Below, in pieces: positions 35,258 to 47,200 of a DNA stretch of 64,000 bases. The notes under the pieces are model-generated. The model ran no database searches and was not told the origin of the DNA. It saw nothing but the letters and a program-made list of their open reading frames with translations. The stretch comes from Orychophragmus violaceus (lineage: Eukaryota; Streptophyta; Magnoliopsida; Brassicales; Brassicaceae). Numbering within the stretch: the first letter of the stretch is position 1; each line of letters begins with the position of its first letter. The translations under genes and the position numbers were made by a program. Location: the NCBI GenBank assembly GCA_030180135.1, contig CM058232.1:74020016-74084015 (forward strand), read 5' to 3'.

Positions 35258-35801
35258 TCATTGATCATTGTCGGAAATCTTGTAGTCTGGATCGTCTGGA
35301 TCCTCTGTATCAGAAATATCACCCGTATCATCGTTATTATAATGCTCATCATTCTCTTGGTCACCATCTTCGGTATCATTCGTTTAATCATCTGAATACC
35401 TGTAAAAACCAGTTAACTTTGTATTAATATTCGAGATTTATATATTTGGTCACACAATAATTGATAGACTTTAAGAACTACATACCAGTATGTATATCCA
35501 CTTGGTCCTTTTGTTCGGTGTAATTTCTTTCCCCCTGGTGTAACCTCAATCTCGATTTCACTATCAGATGTGTCATCGCTGTCACTTGTTCCACTACTAT
35601 CATCGACTGGACCACCATTCATGTAGTTTCATAGTCTAATTCGTCAAAGATGACACAGCCTGTAAAAGAGTTTAAGAAGAAGATCCATTATTTAGAGTAT
35701 AACGATGAGATTGTATCTAGAAGAAAAAGTTCTTGGATATCGTAAATCATGTAGATAATAGAACTACCTGGATTATCATAGCGATTTTTGTTCTCGGCCA
35801 T
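35258..35801 (-). pseudogene. three-exon acidic ORF, unknown, broken
   Basis: Minus-strand exons with good splice borders: 35801-35768 (MAENKNRYDNP), 35659-35486 (ending GPSGYTYW), 35399-35258 (rich in Asp/Glu, ending in TGA). The first join leads to TGA in exon 2, and exon 3 starts with an in-frame TAA after YSDD, so it no longer makes one protein. The tail is highly acidic (DTEDPDDPDYKISDND). I do not recognise the family. It may belong to the Helitron cargo. Confidence 0.4.
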
Positions 35802-35829
35802 AACTCACAGAAGATTTTGAAGTCACCTT

Positions 35830-37174
35830 GATATAGGAAGCTACTTTGCTAAAAACTCTAGACGTTTTGATTGTGTGCTTAGTTTCGATTCATATGTTTT
35901 GATATATATACATGACACAAGTAATTATAGTCATTAGGTTAATTAAGTTTTCCTTTTTTTGTTTATTTTCTATTTATTTGTGTATATTTTTGAGTATCAT
36001 ATCTTTATGGAAGTATATCGATAGTTTTTGATAAAATCATATTACCAAATTATTATCAATAACATTTTTTTCATCGTAAATTTAACTTTTTCGTGGAAGA
36101 TAAGTTTGATAATTCCGACATATTTACTTTTAAGATAAATCCTACCTTTTCCGAAGATACATATAGACATTTGTTAAGTTTGATTATTATGTTAAGTATA
36201 TTGGAAGATAACTACTATTTGTTAAGTTTGATAATGTTAAGTTTGATTAATTTGCGGAAAAGAATTTGCATAAATCTTACATATTTACTTTTTAGATAAA
36301 TCATTCTTTCTTTTGAAGATACATTCTTTCCTTCGAATCTTACATATATACTTCTTTCGAAAGATAACTACTGATTGTGAAGTTTGATTATGTTAAGTTT
36401 CATACGTAGTTTACTTTTCCTAGATAGGATTTAACTATGTAGTTTACTTTTCCTTCATATAAACTACGTAGTTTACTTTTCCTACATATAAACTCCAATT
36501 TACATATTTACTTTTTCCTAGATATTTACTTTTTAGTTAAATCCTACTTTTTCTCGAAGATACATTTAGAATATTTACTTTTATAATATTATTAAGTATA
36601 TTAAATTCAGATATAATCAAAATTAGAAAATTTCTTCAAAATATAAAGAAAATAACTACTATATATTTGATAAGTATTTTAAATTTGAATTATGATCATA
36701 TTGGGAAGTTTACCTTTAAATATAATGGAGATAATTACTTTATATTGAGATAATTAGAAAAATTATTGGAACTCATTTGTTCACCCTTTTTTTACCAATT
36801 AAATAATTATACAAAATTTAGTATTAAAAATAATTAACAATTAAAAAATTTAAAATTAAAAAAAAACTAAAACGATAATAAAAAATGTTTTATTTTAGAC
36901 AAAAAAATGAATTTATGAAAAAACTAAAACCTAAATCCTAATTTCTAAACCTCGAAACCCTAAACCATAATTTGAAAACCGAAAAATAAAAAATAAAAAT
37001 TAAACCCTAATCCCTAAACTCAATATGTAAACCTTAAAAACAAAAACCTAAATTCTAATCCTTAAACCCTAATTTAAAAACCTAAAAAATTAAATTATAA
37101 TTTCTTCTCTCTCTCTCTCTCTATCTCGGTCTCCCTCTCTCTATCTCGGTCTCCCTCTCTCTTTCTCTATCTCT
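35830..37174. repeat. AT-rich spacer with short diverged repeats
   Basis: 36090-36600 has repeated CATATTTACTTTT, TTAAGTTTGAT and AGTTTACTTTTCCT motifs. 36900-37110 has degenerate CCTAAA-like repeats. A (CTCTCT)n/CTCGGTCTCC tract runs into the assembly gap. No gene supported. Confidence 0.5.
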
Positions 37175-37674
37175 NNNNNNNNNNNNNNNNNNNNNNNNNN
37201 NNNNNNNNNNNNNNNNNNNNNNNNNNNNNNNNNNNNNNNNNNNNNNNNNNNNNNNNNNNNNNNNNNNNNNNNNNNNNNNNNNNNNNNNNNNNNNNNNNNN
37301 NNNNNNNNNNNNNNNNNNNNNNNNNNNNNNNNNNNNNNNNNNNNNNNNNNNNNNNNNNNNNNNNNNNNNNNNNNNNNNNNNNNNNNNNNNNNNNNNNNNN
37401 NNNNNNNNNNNNNNNNNNNNNNNNNNNNNNNNNNNNNNNNNNNNNNNNNNNNNNNNNNNNNNNNNNNNNNNNNNNNNNNNNNNNNNNNNNNNNNNNNNNN
37501 NNNNNNNNNNNNNNNNNNNNNNNNNNNNNNNNNNNNNNNNNNNNNNNNNNNNNNNNNNNNNNNNNNNNNNNNNNNNNNNNNNNNNNNNNNNNNNNNNNNN
37601 NNNNNNNNNNNNNNNNNNNNNNNNNNNNNNNNNNNNNNNNNNNNNNNNNNNNNNNNNNNNNNNNNNNNNNNNNN
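37175..37674. other. assembly gap, 500 N
   Basis: Exactly 500 N, probably a fixed-size placeholder. The left edge is a CT microsatellite, which may explain the break. Confidence 0.95.
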
Positions 37675-37793
37675 ATGTCACTCTTCTCTCTTCCAAAATA
37701 AGCAAAGAACAAAAGAAGTTTCTCTTAAAGGAGATTTTGGACCTTATTATAAATATAAATCAAGAAATTTAAAATTACCCCCAAATATATATA

Positions 37794-37828
<35 letters not shown>

Positions 37829-38507
37829 GATATGTATATTATACACACCAGCACAGTTCCATCATATACACTTCACTTGGTCGTACACTTCATGAAGTTT
37901 TTCATTGCCATGCCTGTAATCCTTCTTACACGTGATGTGGGATTTTAGAGAATGAAAAGTCTTATAAGCCAACAAAATGTTATCCTTGACCAACCACCGA
38001 GCCACAAAGACTGATTGTTACTCCCAAACAATTTATAACAACAACTCTCCCATTATCCAGAACAGAACTATAGACAAAATTTTGTACATTTTACATGCCC
38101 ATACTGTTTTGCCGCTCCATTGTTGGGATACATAAGATATATTATTCATTTAGCTCGCAAATATTCAACATATCATAAACTTGTGAACCGTTTTCACAAA
38201 TTGAAGATGATATTTATAGAATTTATGGTAGAATAAAACAATCATGCCATCAAGCTTCATAGTTTTCTGGATAAGATGTAAGTGTTTTTTTCAAAAACAA
38301 GTGAACTTAAACCCATGCTCAAAGTTTATTGCATTGCAATGAATAAAACCTTGAGTTGCCGACTAAGACACTCTTGAATAGGTACTCTTCTCCTTGATCG
38401 TCTTCGTTACCCATCGTCGATTAAGACTATCGAGAACATTCACCAAATATGGTTACATATATTACATAAAGATGTAACTGAGTTTGAACATAAACCTTGA
38501 GGCTGCT
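37675..38507. other. spacer right of the gap
   Basis: Contains a (TG)n(TA)n tract at 37790-37823. No ORF with recognisable content; possibly part of the unit carrying the tRNA-synthetase fragment. Confidence 0.4.
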
Positions 38508-38963
38508 TCAGTTGTTTGCTTTCCCCCAACTTCTTGGGAACATAATTGAGTCTTTGATATCAGGAAGTCCTGTCGCAAACAGAAGCATAAGTTCCATCCT
38601 TAAGCTTATTCTGGAATGCTTCATTGTCTCATGCCTCCTTAAATCTAAGTACCACTCGTACTTCTCCTTTGTTGTGAATCCCAATTCTCTTATCTTCTCT
38701 CAAACCGTTCTTCGTTTTGGCTCTTAGTGATTACAACACCAACCTGCAAAGTAAAGTTGAAGACTTTTGTCATATTCTGCAACGTTGAATTTTCCAAATT
38801 GTAGATAAACGTTTGGTTTGTTTCTCTTCTCACCATTGGTACGATCAGATCAAATGCTGCTAAAGTCTTCTTATCGTCATTATAGTGTATGTAAAACGGT
38901 TTAGCCTCTTTCCGGTGGCTATGTATAATCACATAATCCTTGTAGATCTCATCAGTTAGATAA
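38508..38963 (-). pseudogene. asparaginyl-tRNA synthetase-like 3' fragment
   Basis: Minus-strand exon 38963-38834 reads YLTDEIYKDYVI...KPFYIHYNDDKKTLAAFDL; a 90-bp intron (38833-38744, GTGAG...TTGCAG) follows; then 38743-38508 reads VGVVITKSQNEERF and, after a frame change near 38690, YEWYLDLRRHE...LLFATGLPDIKDS...FPRSWGKANN and stop. This order is the C-terminal catalytic domain of class II AsnRS, which charges tRNA-Asn. The usual motif-3 GFGLGFER is altered to ISLRMELM. The frameshift, the missing N-terminal two thirds and the conserved intron show a genomic-fragment pseudogene, not a retrocopy. Confidence 0.75.
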
Positions 38964-39160
38964 CTGCAACATTAAACGGTGAATACAAAATTTCAGAATC
39001 ATAACTTGAAACAAAGACTCGATTGAACTACCCATAAGCAATACAATATACCTGATATGCTCCTATGATAAAGCAACGCCCTAGATCCATAAGCTGAGTT
39101 GTTGAGCAGTCGATATTGCAAAATCAACAACAACCCTAGAGGGGGAAAACAGGAAATTAG
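38964..39160 (-). other. possible upstream intron/exon debris of the AsnRS fragment
   Basis: TTGCAG directly precedes the 38963 exon on the minus strand, so an intron should continue here. I see no AsnRS-like exon further upstream. Confidence 0.35.
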
Positions 39161-39168
39161 CTCAAATT

Positions 39169-39950
39169 CTTTTTTTTTGGCCAACATTTTTTTATAGAAA
39201 AGTCCAATGGGCAAAAGAAAACAATAGGGTTACAGAAGTCCAAACAGAGAAATGAGCAAATGGGCTAAGGCTCAACCGAAAAAAATGCAGATAAGCACAA
39301 AACTGGATAAGCTCCAGAGCCACGTGTCCACTGTCCGAAGACGCCGGCATGCAGGCACCGCCGGTGACAGGTCACCGGAAAAAGCACCAGAAGCAGCTCG
39401 CCGCCTCGTCTCTATCTCGCAAAGATCCCTAGCTGTCGATCTCCCGAACCACCTGCAAATCCATGGAAGAGAAAACAGGTGAAGATGAAGAGCAGCTGCA
39501 AACTCTTTGCCGATAAGCTCAATCCCAGGAGACGTCACGCCGAACAGACCAAACATGGTCGGTTCTATTGATTCCAACCAGGTGGAGAGGCATAAACGAT
39601 ATGATTCCTAGCAAAAGAGAAAATCGGGAAAGAGGAAGAAGAAAAACGATCACGCCATGGGAAAAGAAACACCGGGAAGAGAGATCGTTGGAGGAACAAC
39701 CGATCCAAAACATGATCGGATTTTATTTGTCCAATTTGGAAGCAAAACGGAGAAGTACAAGCCACCAAAATATAAACAAGAAAAATCAAAACTTTCCAGA
39801 GAGGAAAGCACGAGTGAACAAGGCAGTATAAACAAACAAAAGAAATCAAGCTTCCTTCTGAAAAATCTGAGATGGAGAAGGAGGAGATTCAGGGGGCATG
39901 AGAGAAGTTTCCTCTCTAAAAGAGAGAGAGAGCCCCGATATTCGTTGTGT
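39169..39950 (-). mobile_element. reverse-oriented non-LTR insertion 1
   Basis: On the minus strand it has a GC-rich head (39950 side, CTCTCT-rich) and ends in an A tail (T tract 39170-39178). The text GGGCTAAGGCYCAA is shared with the next element. The ORFs on both strands are Pro/Arg-rich chance frames. CTCAAATT lies left of it (39161-39168) and again right of the following element (40711-40718), consistent with a target duplication later split by insertion 2. Confidence 0.5.
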
Positions 39951-39964
39951 ATCACTACTTAAAT

Positions 39965-40704
39965 ATTTTTCTTTTTGTCAACGATTTGGATTAGGCCAAA
40001 GTACAGCTGGGTTACAATTAAAACAACAGAGACATGAAGAAATGGGCTAAGGCCCAAACGCGTCCAAAACCAAAATATCAGGATGACGACATGCAAACAC
40101 CACCGACGGCCAAACGCCGGAAAAACCGCCGGAATCACGGTCAAAGCATCGCATCACTACATCTCTAATTCCATAGGATCCCAAGCTACCGATCTCGCAG
40201 TCTACCAAAAGCACAACGGAAGAGGAGGCGCACGAAGAAGAAGATGAACAGCTCCTTCGTCCCGCCGTCGAAACCCATACCCAAGAAGCTTTGCCGCCGA
40301 TCAGACTCAACAGAGTATTCTGATCTATTGATTCCAAAGCCAAAGATGGAGAGGCTGCAAAAAAATTACTCAAGGTGCATGAGAAAACCAACAAAGAGGA
40401 AGGAGAAAACCGATCTCGCCGTTGGAAGGAAAGCACTGGGAAAGGAGATCATTAAACTCGACAAAAGTCGAGCCAAAACCGATCTAGAAACTAGAACGGG
40501 ATTTATTGACTGAGAAGGAATTGGAGAAAAATCAATTCCAATCGGTAAAACTCACACCAAAAAAAATATAAAACAAGGGAAGAAGAACTAGACAAGAGAT
40601 TCTGGTTTGTAGAGACAAATCGGAGCTAACTGTGGTGAACCAGAGATCTCGGACTCTCTCTCTCTAAAGGATGGAAGTGAGAGAAGAGAGAGAGCCTTTT
40701 TGAT
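39965..40704 (-). mobile_element. reverse-oriented non-LTR insertion 2, adjacent and related
   Basis: Flanked by TCACTACTTAAAT (39952-39964) and TCACTACTCAAAT (40705-40717), a 13-bp target duplication with one mismatch. Tail in reverse is a T-rich stretch at 39965-39977; the head near 40700 is GAGAGA-rich like element 1. No functional ORF. Confidence 0.6.
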
Positions 40705-40717
40705 TCACTACTCAAAT

Positions 40718-41244
40718 TTAAATCTAACATGATGCATGTTGCTGATATAAAAAGAATATATTTACCATAAATGATATTTGGTTTTGTTCCTATACGGCCA
40801 ATAAATGAGAAATGAATAATAGCAATCAAGTCCCAAAGAGTTTGGGCCATGTTTTTGGTTGAAATAAACATTTCGACCCAAATAACTTAAAAAATCTCAT
40901 CCTCTTAACTAGTTAATTCATCACTACCACAAGGTCGACACATGTTACATACATATATATCCTTCGAGAGCCAGAATCATTAACACATGGAGCTGCTGAG
41001 TCGTTTGGTTCACATAACTCACTAGTCACTACCAGAGATTTCTGAAGGTAGAGAAAATTTGTTGTCAATATCTCATTATCATACAAATTTATGAAGAACA
41101 CCGAACATGCAAACAGTAAGCAAAAGAAACTTAAAAAGACAAAAAAAAAAAAAAAAAAAAAAAAGAGATTCGTTAATCTCTATTTGTACACCTAAAACTC
41201 AACACAGAACTAAGACAAAACTCCCAAGACCAACACCATTCATT
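40718..41244. other. 3' flank of LBD41
   Basis: Spacer downstream of the LBD41 stop codon. It includes the presumptive 3' UTR near 41170-41244 and an A tract at 41141-41164. No other feature recognised. Confidence 0.5.
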
Positions 41245-42328
41245 TTACTCGCTGCACACGAGTCCAAGCTCAATCTTACACGTGTCCTCATCATCGCACG
41301 TGCCACACCTCTCCAACTTCCTCTTCTTCATCGGCACCACCACGCGACTCTCACGTGCCACAGTCGGCTCCAACCCCAAAGTCAGTTCAAGCCCGATCCA
41401 ACTCGGTTCCTCCGTCGTGGTCTCCTCCGACGAAACCATACTCCCTCCATCCTTGACCACCGTCGACTCGTGACTCAGTGACGACTCATGACTAAGCGAC
41501 GATCTCCCTTCTTTGCATGCACCACCACGGCTCGACTTACACCGACTCTTCACGACGTTCTCGTCTCTGGACACGTGTCTTATGTCGAAGATCTTGTTAT
41601 TATTAAAAGGAGGAGCTTGACCAGTAACTGCCGCGTCGCAGGCGATTGGAGTGACCGGATAGCCTCTCATCACTGCCTCGACGGCTGCTTGACAAAGATG
41701 CCAATTCCCGGACCATAATAATCCGACAGATCCATAAATTGGATTCACAATCCTCCCGCATGCTTCGTATAACAATGATCTAAATATAGCTGGAAAAAAC
41801 AAAAACCTTTGTAAAAAAAAAAAACCCCATTTACAGCTACATGTATAAAGAAGAAAAAAAAGTGTCTTGAAAAAAAAGAGTCTTAGCAAAAAAAAATCAC
41901 AATTCAACCAAAAAGAAAGCAGGGTATGATCAATTATTAGATGCATGATAGAGAGAAAAACAGAGTGCTCTGTTTCAAATGATCCATTATCAGATGCATG
42001 TAGATGGAAAAAATATAGCCTGCTTCAAAAACATTATCGGAAGCATGATTTAGTAAAAAAGTAAAAAGAAGGAAAAACAGAATCTTCAACAGGGAATGAC
42101 CTATTATCAGGTGCATGATAAAGTAAACCATAATTTACCTGGACGGAGGTGATCAGGACCAGCGTTGAGGAGGTTCATTAAACCGGCGCGGCCATAGAAT
42201 TTGGCGAGGAAGACGGTGGCGTTGGCTTGAGATTCAGCGGATTTGATCCATTGGAGACAAGGTCTTATGCTACAGTTTTCACTGCAGCCTTTCCGAAGAA
42301 CTCGACATCCGTTACAGCTCATACGCAT
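41245..42328 (-). CDS. LBD41: LOB domain protein, LBD41-type transcription factor
   Basis: Two exons: 42328-42139 (190 bp) and 41789-41245 (545 bp), joined at CCAG|GTAAAT and TTCCAG|CTATAT, give 244 residues. The LOB domain covers about residues 1-105: zinc-binding C-block C5-x2-C8-x6-C15-x3-C19 in CNGCRVLRKGCSENC, then the GAS block. The leucine-zipper-like coil of class I proteins is lacking, as in class II. The C-terminal half has an EAR-type repression motif LELTL (197-201), a basic KKRK (218-221) and an acidic Cys-rich end. Nearly identical to Arabidopsis LBD41 as I remember it, a nuclear factor strongly induced by low oxygen. The start is the first ATG, followed by a second ATG two codons on. 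No disabling change is seen, so it should be functional. Confidence 0.95.
41915..42125 (-). repeat. diverged tandem repeats within the LBD41 intron
   Basis: Four copies of an ATTATCAGATGCATGA-like core occur about 50-65 bp apart on the plus strand, at about 41934, 41986, 42031 and 42102, in a 349-bp intron (41790-42138). Confidence 0.7.
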
Positions 42329-42775
42329 TTTTTAAGGTGGATGAGAGAAGAGAAAGTTTTTTGTTTAATTATTTTGGGGTGGGGGGGGGGGGGGGGTTGA
42401 AAGGAAAGGTACAGTACGGTCCTGATCTTAGACGAAAAGAGAGGTATTTAATAGAGAAACGAAGCAAGCTAGGTTTGGTCGGAGAGATCATAAAACAAAG
42501 GGCGGACATTGCCCTTGTAAAAAAAAAAAATTCAATTTTTGACGTGTAGTGTATTTTCTTAGATGAATTTCGTAAGCGACAAAAAAAGTATATGAATTCG
42601 TAATTCGCCTTTGTATTTCGTTTTTGTATTTCACATTTATTTAAAATCAATATAATCTATTAGATGAACAAAAAATATTAATAGAAAATTTATTAATTTT
42701 TATGTTTTATAACCATTTGAGTTATACCATTTATTTTATTATTGATCGAATTATGTTTAAGTAAATAATTAGTGA
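42329..42775 (-). promoter_or_regulatory. proximal upstream region of LBD41, bounded by a LINE
   Basis: The 447 bp between the LBD41 ATG and the LINE insertion must hold its 5' UTR and core promoter. A G tract (42376-42396, GGGGT then 16 G) lies about 50-70 bp upstream of the ATG and would be a C tract in the transcript if within the UTR. I find no clear hypoxia-response element by eye. The frame at 42337-42549 is not a gene. Confidence 0.5.
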
Positions 42776-42863
42776 GATAGGATTGCTGGGGTAATAAAAC
42801 GGTACGTTTTAGGAGGGGGTGATTTTTTGGTGATTTGGTGAACTAGGTTAGAAAAGTTTGGGA

Positions 42864-44253
42864 ATGGCGCCGCCATCCTTTCCGGCGGCGGCTACGGTCG
42901 ATCCGGGTAATCAGAAGGCAACGATCGGCAAGGGAAACTCGTGGGCAGGTGTGGTTCAAGCTGGTAACCAGCTGAGAAAGTTTGATCTAGAAATCTTGGA
43001 ACAGGATGAGAAAGGTTGTGTAGAAAATCCTGATAATATCATCAACAAAGGGACTCCGATGTGGGATGGATTTCTCGTGGGTAAGTTTCTGTCATCGGCT
43101 CCGCACGTTGCAAAGGTACATGTCATTGTGAACAGAATATGGTCGTGCGGCGAGCAAATCGATGTCTATGTGGTCGACTCTAAAACAATGTGGTTCAAAG
43201 TCTCAAGCGAGCAGATGTGAAACAGAATCATACGTCGGGGAATGTGGACCATAGCAGGTATACCCATGATGGTATCGAGGTGGTCTCCAATGGCAGAAAT
43301 GGAGGAGTTGCCGGAGATTACAACGCTTCCACTATGGGTTCACTTGAAAAATGTTCCCTTAAACATGTATTCTTGGGAAGGGCTCAGCTTCATATCAAGT
43401 GCAGTGGGAGAACCTGTTCGACTGCATCCGGATACGATCTCGTGTTCAGATTTAGAAAAGGCTAAAATCTTTGTTAAGGCTGACCTTTCAAAAGAACTGC
43501 CAAGAAAACTAAAATTCTCAAAGAATGGTAAGTCTTATGTGGTTGAGTTTTCATACTCGTGGTTACCCCAGAGATGCAACACATGTGGGAAGTGGGGACA
43601 CCTAAATACAATATGTTTAGCAAACATGAAGGAAAAGAGTCCTTCTAAAGAATTAGCGATGGTAGTCTATGTTGGAGTTGATGGGAAAAATAAGAATGTA
43701 GTGAAAGGCACTGCTACTGTGGAAGAACACAGCTTGAAGAAGGATCAGGGAAATGCTGTAGGTAATGTTTTGACACAGGAAAATGCAGACAAGGTAGGTA
43801 TTCCCACTGGTAATACCAATAAGGCTGTAGATGAGGATGTTGAAGAGGGGCAGATTACAGAGAAGTGGTCTAATGCAAAAAACTGGTCGCAGTCCGGTTA
43901 AGCCATTAAGACTGGAATACGATCATACCAAAATTAGCTCTCCATCACGCTATGCTGCACTAGTGGATCTGGATGAAAATGGTTTACCCCTAACTATAGA
44001 TGAAGAGCCTAATGAGGAAGTAGAAGAAATGGAAGGGAGTACAAGTCTGGAAGTAGAGGAAAAAGATTTAATTGAGACAAATACTTGTGAGATTATGTCT
44101 GAGCAAGTGAAAGGCAATGCTCTTCCTCCTCGCAAGACTTTGCCCAGAGCATCAAAAACACATCACAAGGTAATTGGTGAAGCCTCAATTAAACAGGGGA
44201 ATGATGGGATTAGTACAACTAATCGAAGAGGTTCGAAGAAATCTTCTCAATGA
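42864..44253 (+). pseudogene. LINE ORF1 (DUF4283 plus CCHC zinc knuckle)
   Basis: Starts at ATG 42864 (MAPPSFPAAATV). The first part holds a DUF4283-type domain (NKGTPMWDGFLVGKFL...VIVNRIW) found in plant LINE and gag-like proteins. TGA at 43218-43220 interrupts it; the same frame resumes (WTIAGIPMMVSRWSP). The zinc knuckle CNTCGKWGHLNTIC begins at 43575. A frame change near 43885 leads to the C-terminal frame ending at 44253. ORF1 protein binds LINE RNA in the particle. Confidence 0.85.
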
Positions 44254-47200
44254 TGGGTTTCTTCTGGAACATAAGAGGATTTAACAAAGGAAAGAAGCAC
44301 TTGGTTGTAAATAGTTGGATTAAGAATAATAACTTGTTGTTTGGTTGTCTTTTGGAAACGAAAGTAAAGGAAAGGAAAGCTCAACGGATTATTTCTACAG
44401 CTTTCAAAGGATGGTCTGTTTTGACTAACTACGGAGAGAGTAATAGGGGCCGTATATGGGTTGTCTGGGCACCTACTGTACGCATTACTCCTATCTATAA
44501 TTCTGATCAAATGATAAGTGTGTCAGTTCACTTGGAGGGTAAAGACGAGGAGTTCCTCTGCAGCTTCATTTATGCGGCAAATCTGGCTGAAGCGAAAAAA
44601 GAATTATGGGCCGACTTAAAAAACCACAAAGATGCAGGGTTGTTCAGAGGTAAACAATAGATGGTAATGGGAGATTTCAACGAAACGCTATCCATGGATG
44701 AACATTCAGATTGTGCAACCAATCCGATAACTAGTTCGGGTATGTCTGACTTTGAAAGTGCAGTGAGGTATTGTGCTTTATCTGATCTGAAGTATCACGG
44801 ACCGAAGTTTACATGGGAAAACAGGCGAGAAGAAGGGCTCATTTGTAAGAAGCTCGACGGGGTTTTGATCAACGATACCTGGCTCCACAAGTACACGCAG
44901 AGCTACAACATCTTTGAGTCTGGTGGGGTTTCAGATCACTTGCGATGCAGGATCCTTCTGGAGGCAGTGGCAGAGAGGAAACGTAGGCCATTCAAATTTG
45001 TAAATGTAGTGGCTACAATGACGGAGTTCATTCCGACCCTTAGCACCTACTGGCAAGCAACGGAAGAGCTCTATCATTCAACATCTGCTCTATTCAGACT
45101 AGGGAAAAAACTGAAAGGACTTAAGCCTCACATACGGAAGCTGAGCAAAATGAAACTGGGAGGATTACAAGTGAAGGCCAAAGAGGCTCTAGAAAGGCTT
45201 TGTTAAAAACAAGAAGCTACTATGGCAGATCCATCTTCGGAGAACATTAAAGAAGAGGTGGCTGCACAAAAACGATGGCAGTGGCTCAGTGACCTGGAAG
45301 AAAACTTCCTGAAGCAAAGATCCAAACTCCACTGGCTAAGAGTTGGGGATAAAAACCATAAGGCCTTCTACACTGCTATTAAAGCACAGGAGAATCGTAA
45401 TGCGATTAGAGAAGTATTGTGTCATAGTGGAGTGACAGTAACTACAGATGATGAAATAAAGACTGAAGCAGTGCGGTTCTTCAATGATTTCTTATCGCAC
45501 AAACCACACGACTTTGAAGGCATAGAGGTAGAAGAATTACAAGATTTACTGGAATATCGTTGTAGTGAAGCAGATTTTGATATGTTGTAGCGAGAGGTAT
45601 CCGAAACTGAGATCAGAGATGTCCTTTTTCGCATGCCTTCTGACAAGTCACCAGGGCCAGATGGGTTCACAAGGCGAGTTTTTTAAAGCATCATGGTCCA
45701 CCATTGGGAAAGACTTCACGGTTGCAGTTCAATCCTTCTTCATAAAAGGGTTCCTGCCCAAAGGAATCAACACGACTATCCTCGCGCTAATCCCAAAGAA
45801 GGAAAATGCACTTGAGATGAAGGACTACAGGCCTATTTCCTGCTGCAATGTACTCTATAAAGTCATCTCAAAGATCTTAGCCAATAGAATCAAGAGTATT
45901 CTTCCCAAGCTGATCTCCTGGAATCAAAGTGCTTTCATCAAAGATAGGCTTCTTGTGGAGAATGTACTGCTGGCTACCGAGGTTGTGAAAGATTACCACA
46001 GAAGCTCAGTTTCGGCAAGATGTGCAATGAAAATTGACATCTCTAAAGTCTTTGACTCGGTCCAATGGGAATTTCTGCTGAATACATTGCCTGCAATACA
46101 TCTCCCAGAAAAATTCATCCATTGGATAAATCTTTGTATCTCCACGGCATCCTTCTCTGTCCAAGTGAACAGAGAGTTGGCGGGATTCTTCAGAAGTGAA
46201 AGAGGTTTGCGTCAGGGGTGTGCCCTTTCCCCTTACCTGTTTGTTAACTGCACTAATCTCCTATCAAGAATGTTAGATCAAGCAGGCAAGAACAGAGAAA
46301 TCGGATATCACCTACGATGTCAGAATCTAGATTTGACGCACCTATGTTTTGCTGATGACATAATGGTGTTCACTGATGGGAAAAAGAGATCAATAGAAGG
46401 GGTAATCAAAGTCTTTGACAAGTTCTCAAAATGCTCGGGGCTTAAAATCAGACCATGGTGCAGCAGACATTCTGACTTCGTTTCCTCTTGCTAATGGCCA
46501 ACTCCCGGTACGCTACCTCGGGCTTCCATTACTTACGAAAAGAATGACAGCGGTTGATTATACTGTGTTGATTGAGAAAATTAAGAACAGAATAGGATCC
46601 TGGACAGGCAAGTTCTTATCATATGGCGGCAGGCTTCAGCTAATCAAATATGTAATCACAAGTTTGACAAATTTCTGGTTACAAGCATTTAGACTGCCGG
46701 GGAGTTGTCTGAAGGAGATAAAGAGGCTATGCTCAGCTTTCTTATGGTCAGGGCCAGAACTTAATACAAAGAAGGCTAAGGTTAGCTGGCTTGATCTCTG
46801 TAAACCAAAAGACGAAGGGGGGCTGGGTCTGCGACCCCTTAAGGAAACCAGTCTTGTAATGGGGCTTAAACTTATCTGGAGAATCACATCTTCTAAATCT
46901 CTATGGGCATGCTGGATACACACGTACTTAATCCGGAAAGGATCATTTTGGTCCTTAGGAGAGAGGTCTTTATGTGGATCATGGATATGGAGGAAGCTTC
47001 TTAAGCTAAGAGATCGAGCGAAATGGTTTCACATGGTTGAAATACACAGTGGGAAAGGAACTTCTTTTTGGTTCGACTGGTGGTTACCTTTGGGAAGATT
47101 GATGACGGTTCTGGGCAGGCGTGGAATCATAGACATGGGAATCCCAGAAACTTCCACTGTCCATGATGTCCTCTGCCACCATCGGAGACGACGTCACAGA

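Noticed and set aside
37121..37712. Long minus-strand ORFs across the N gap
   Set aside because: They consist of N bases and CT microsatellite; no real coding sequence.
42337..42549. 70-codon ORF upstream of LBD41 with a Gly run
   Set aside because: The Gly run comes from the G tract and the frame lies in the LBD41 promoter/UTR region on the opposite strand.
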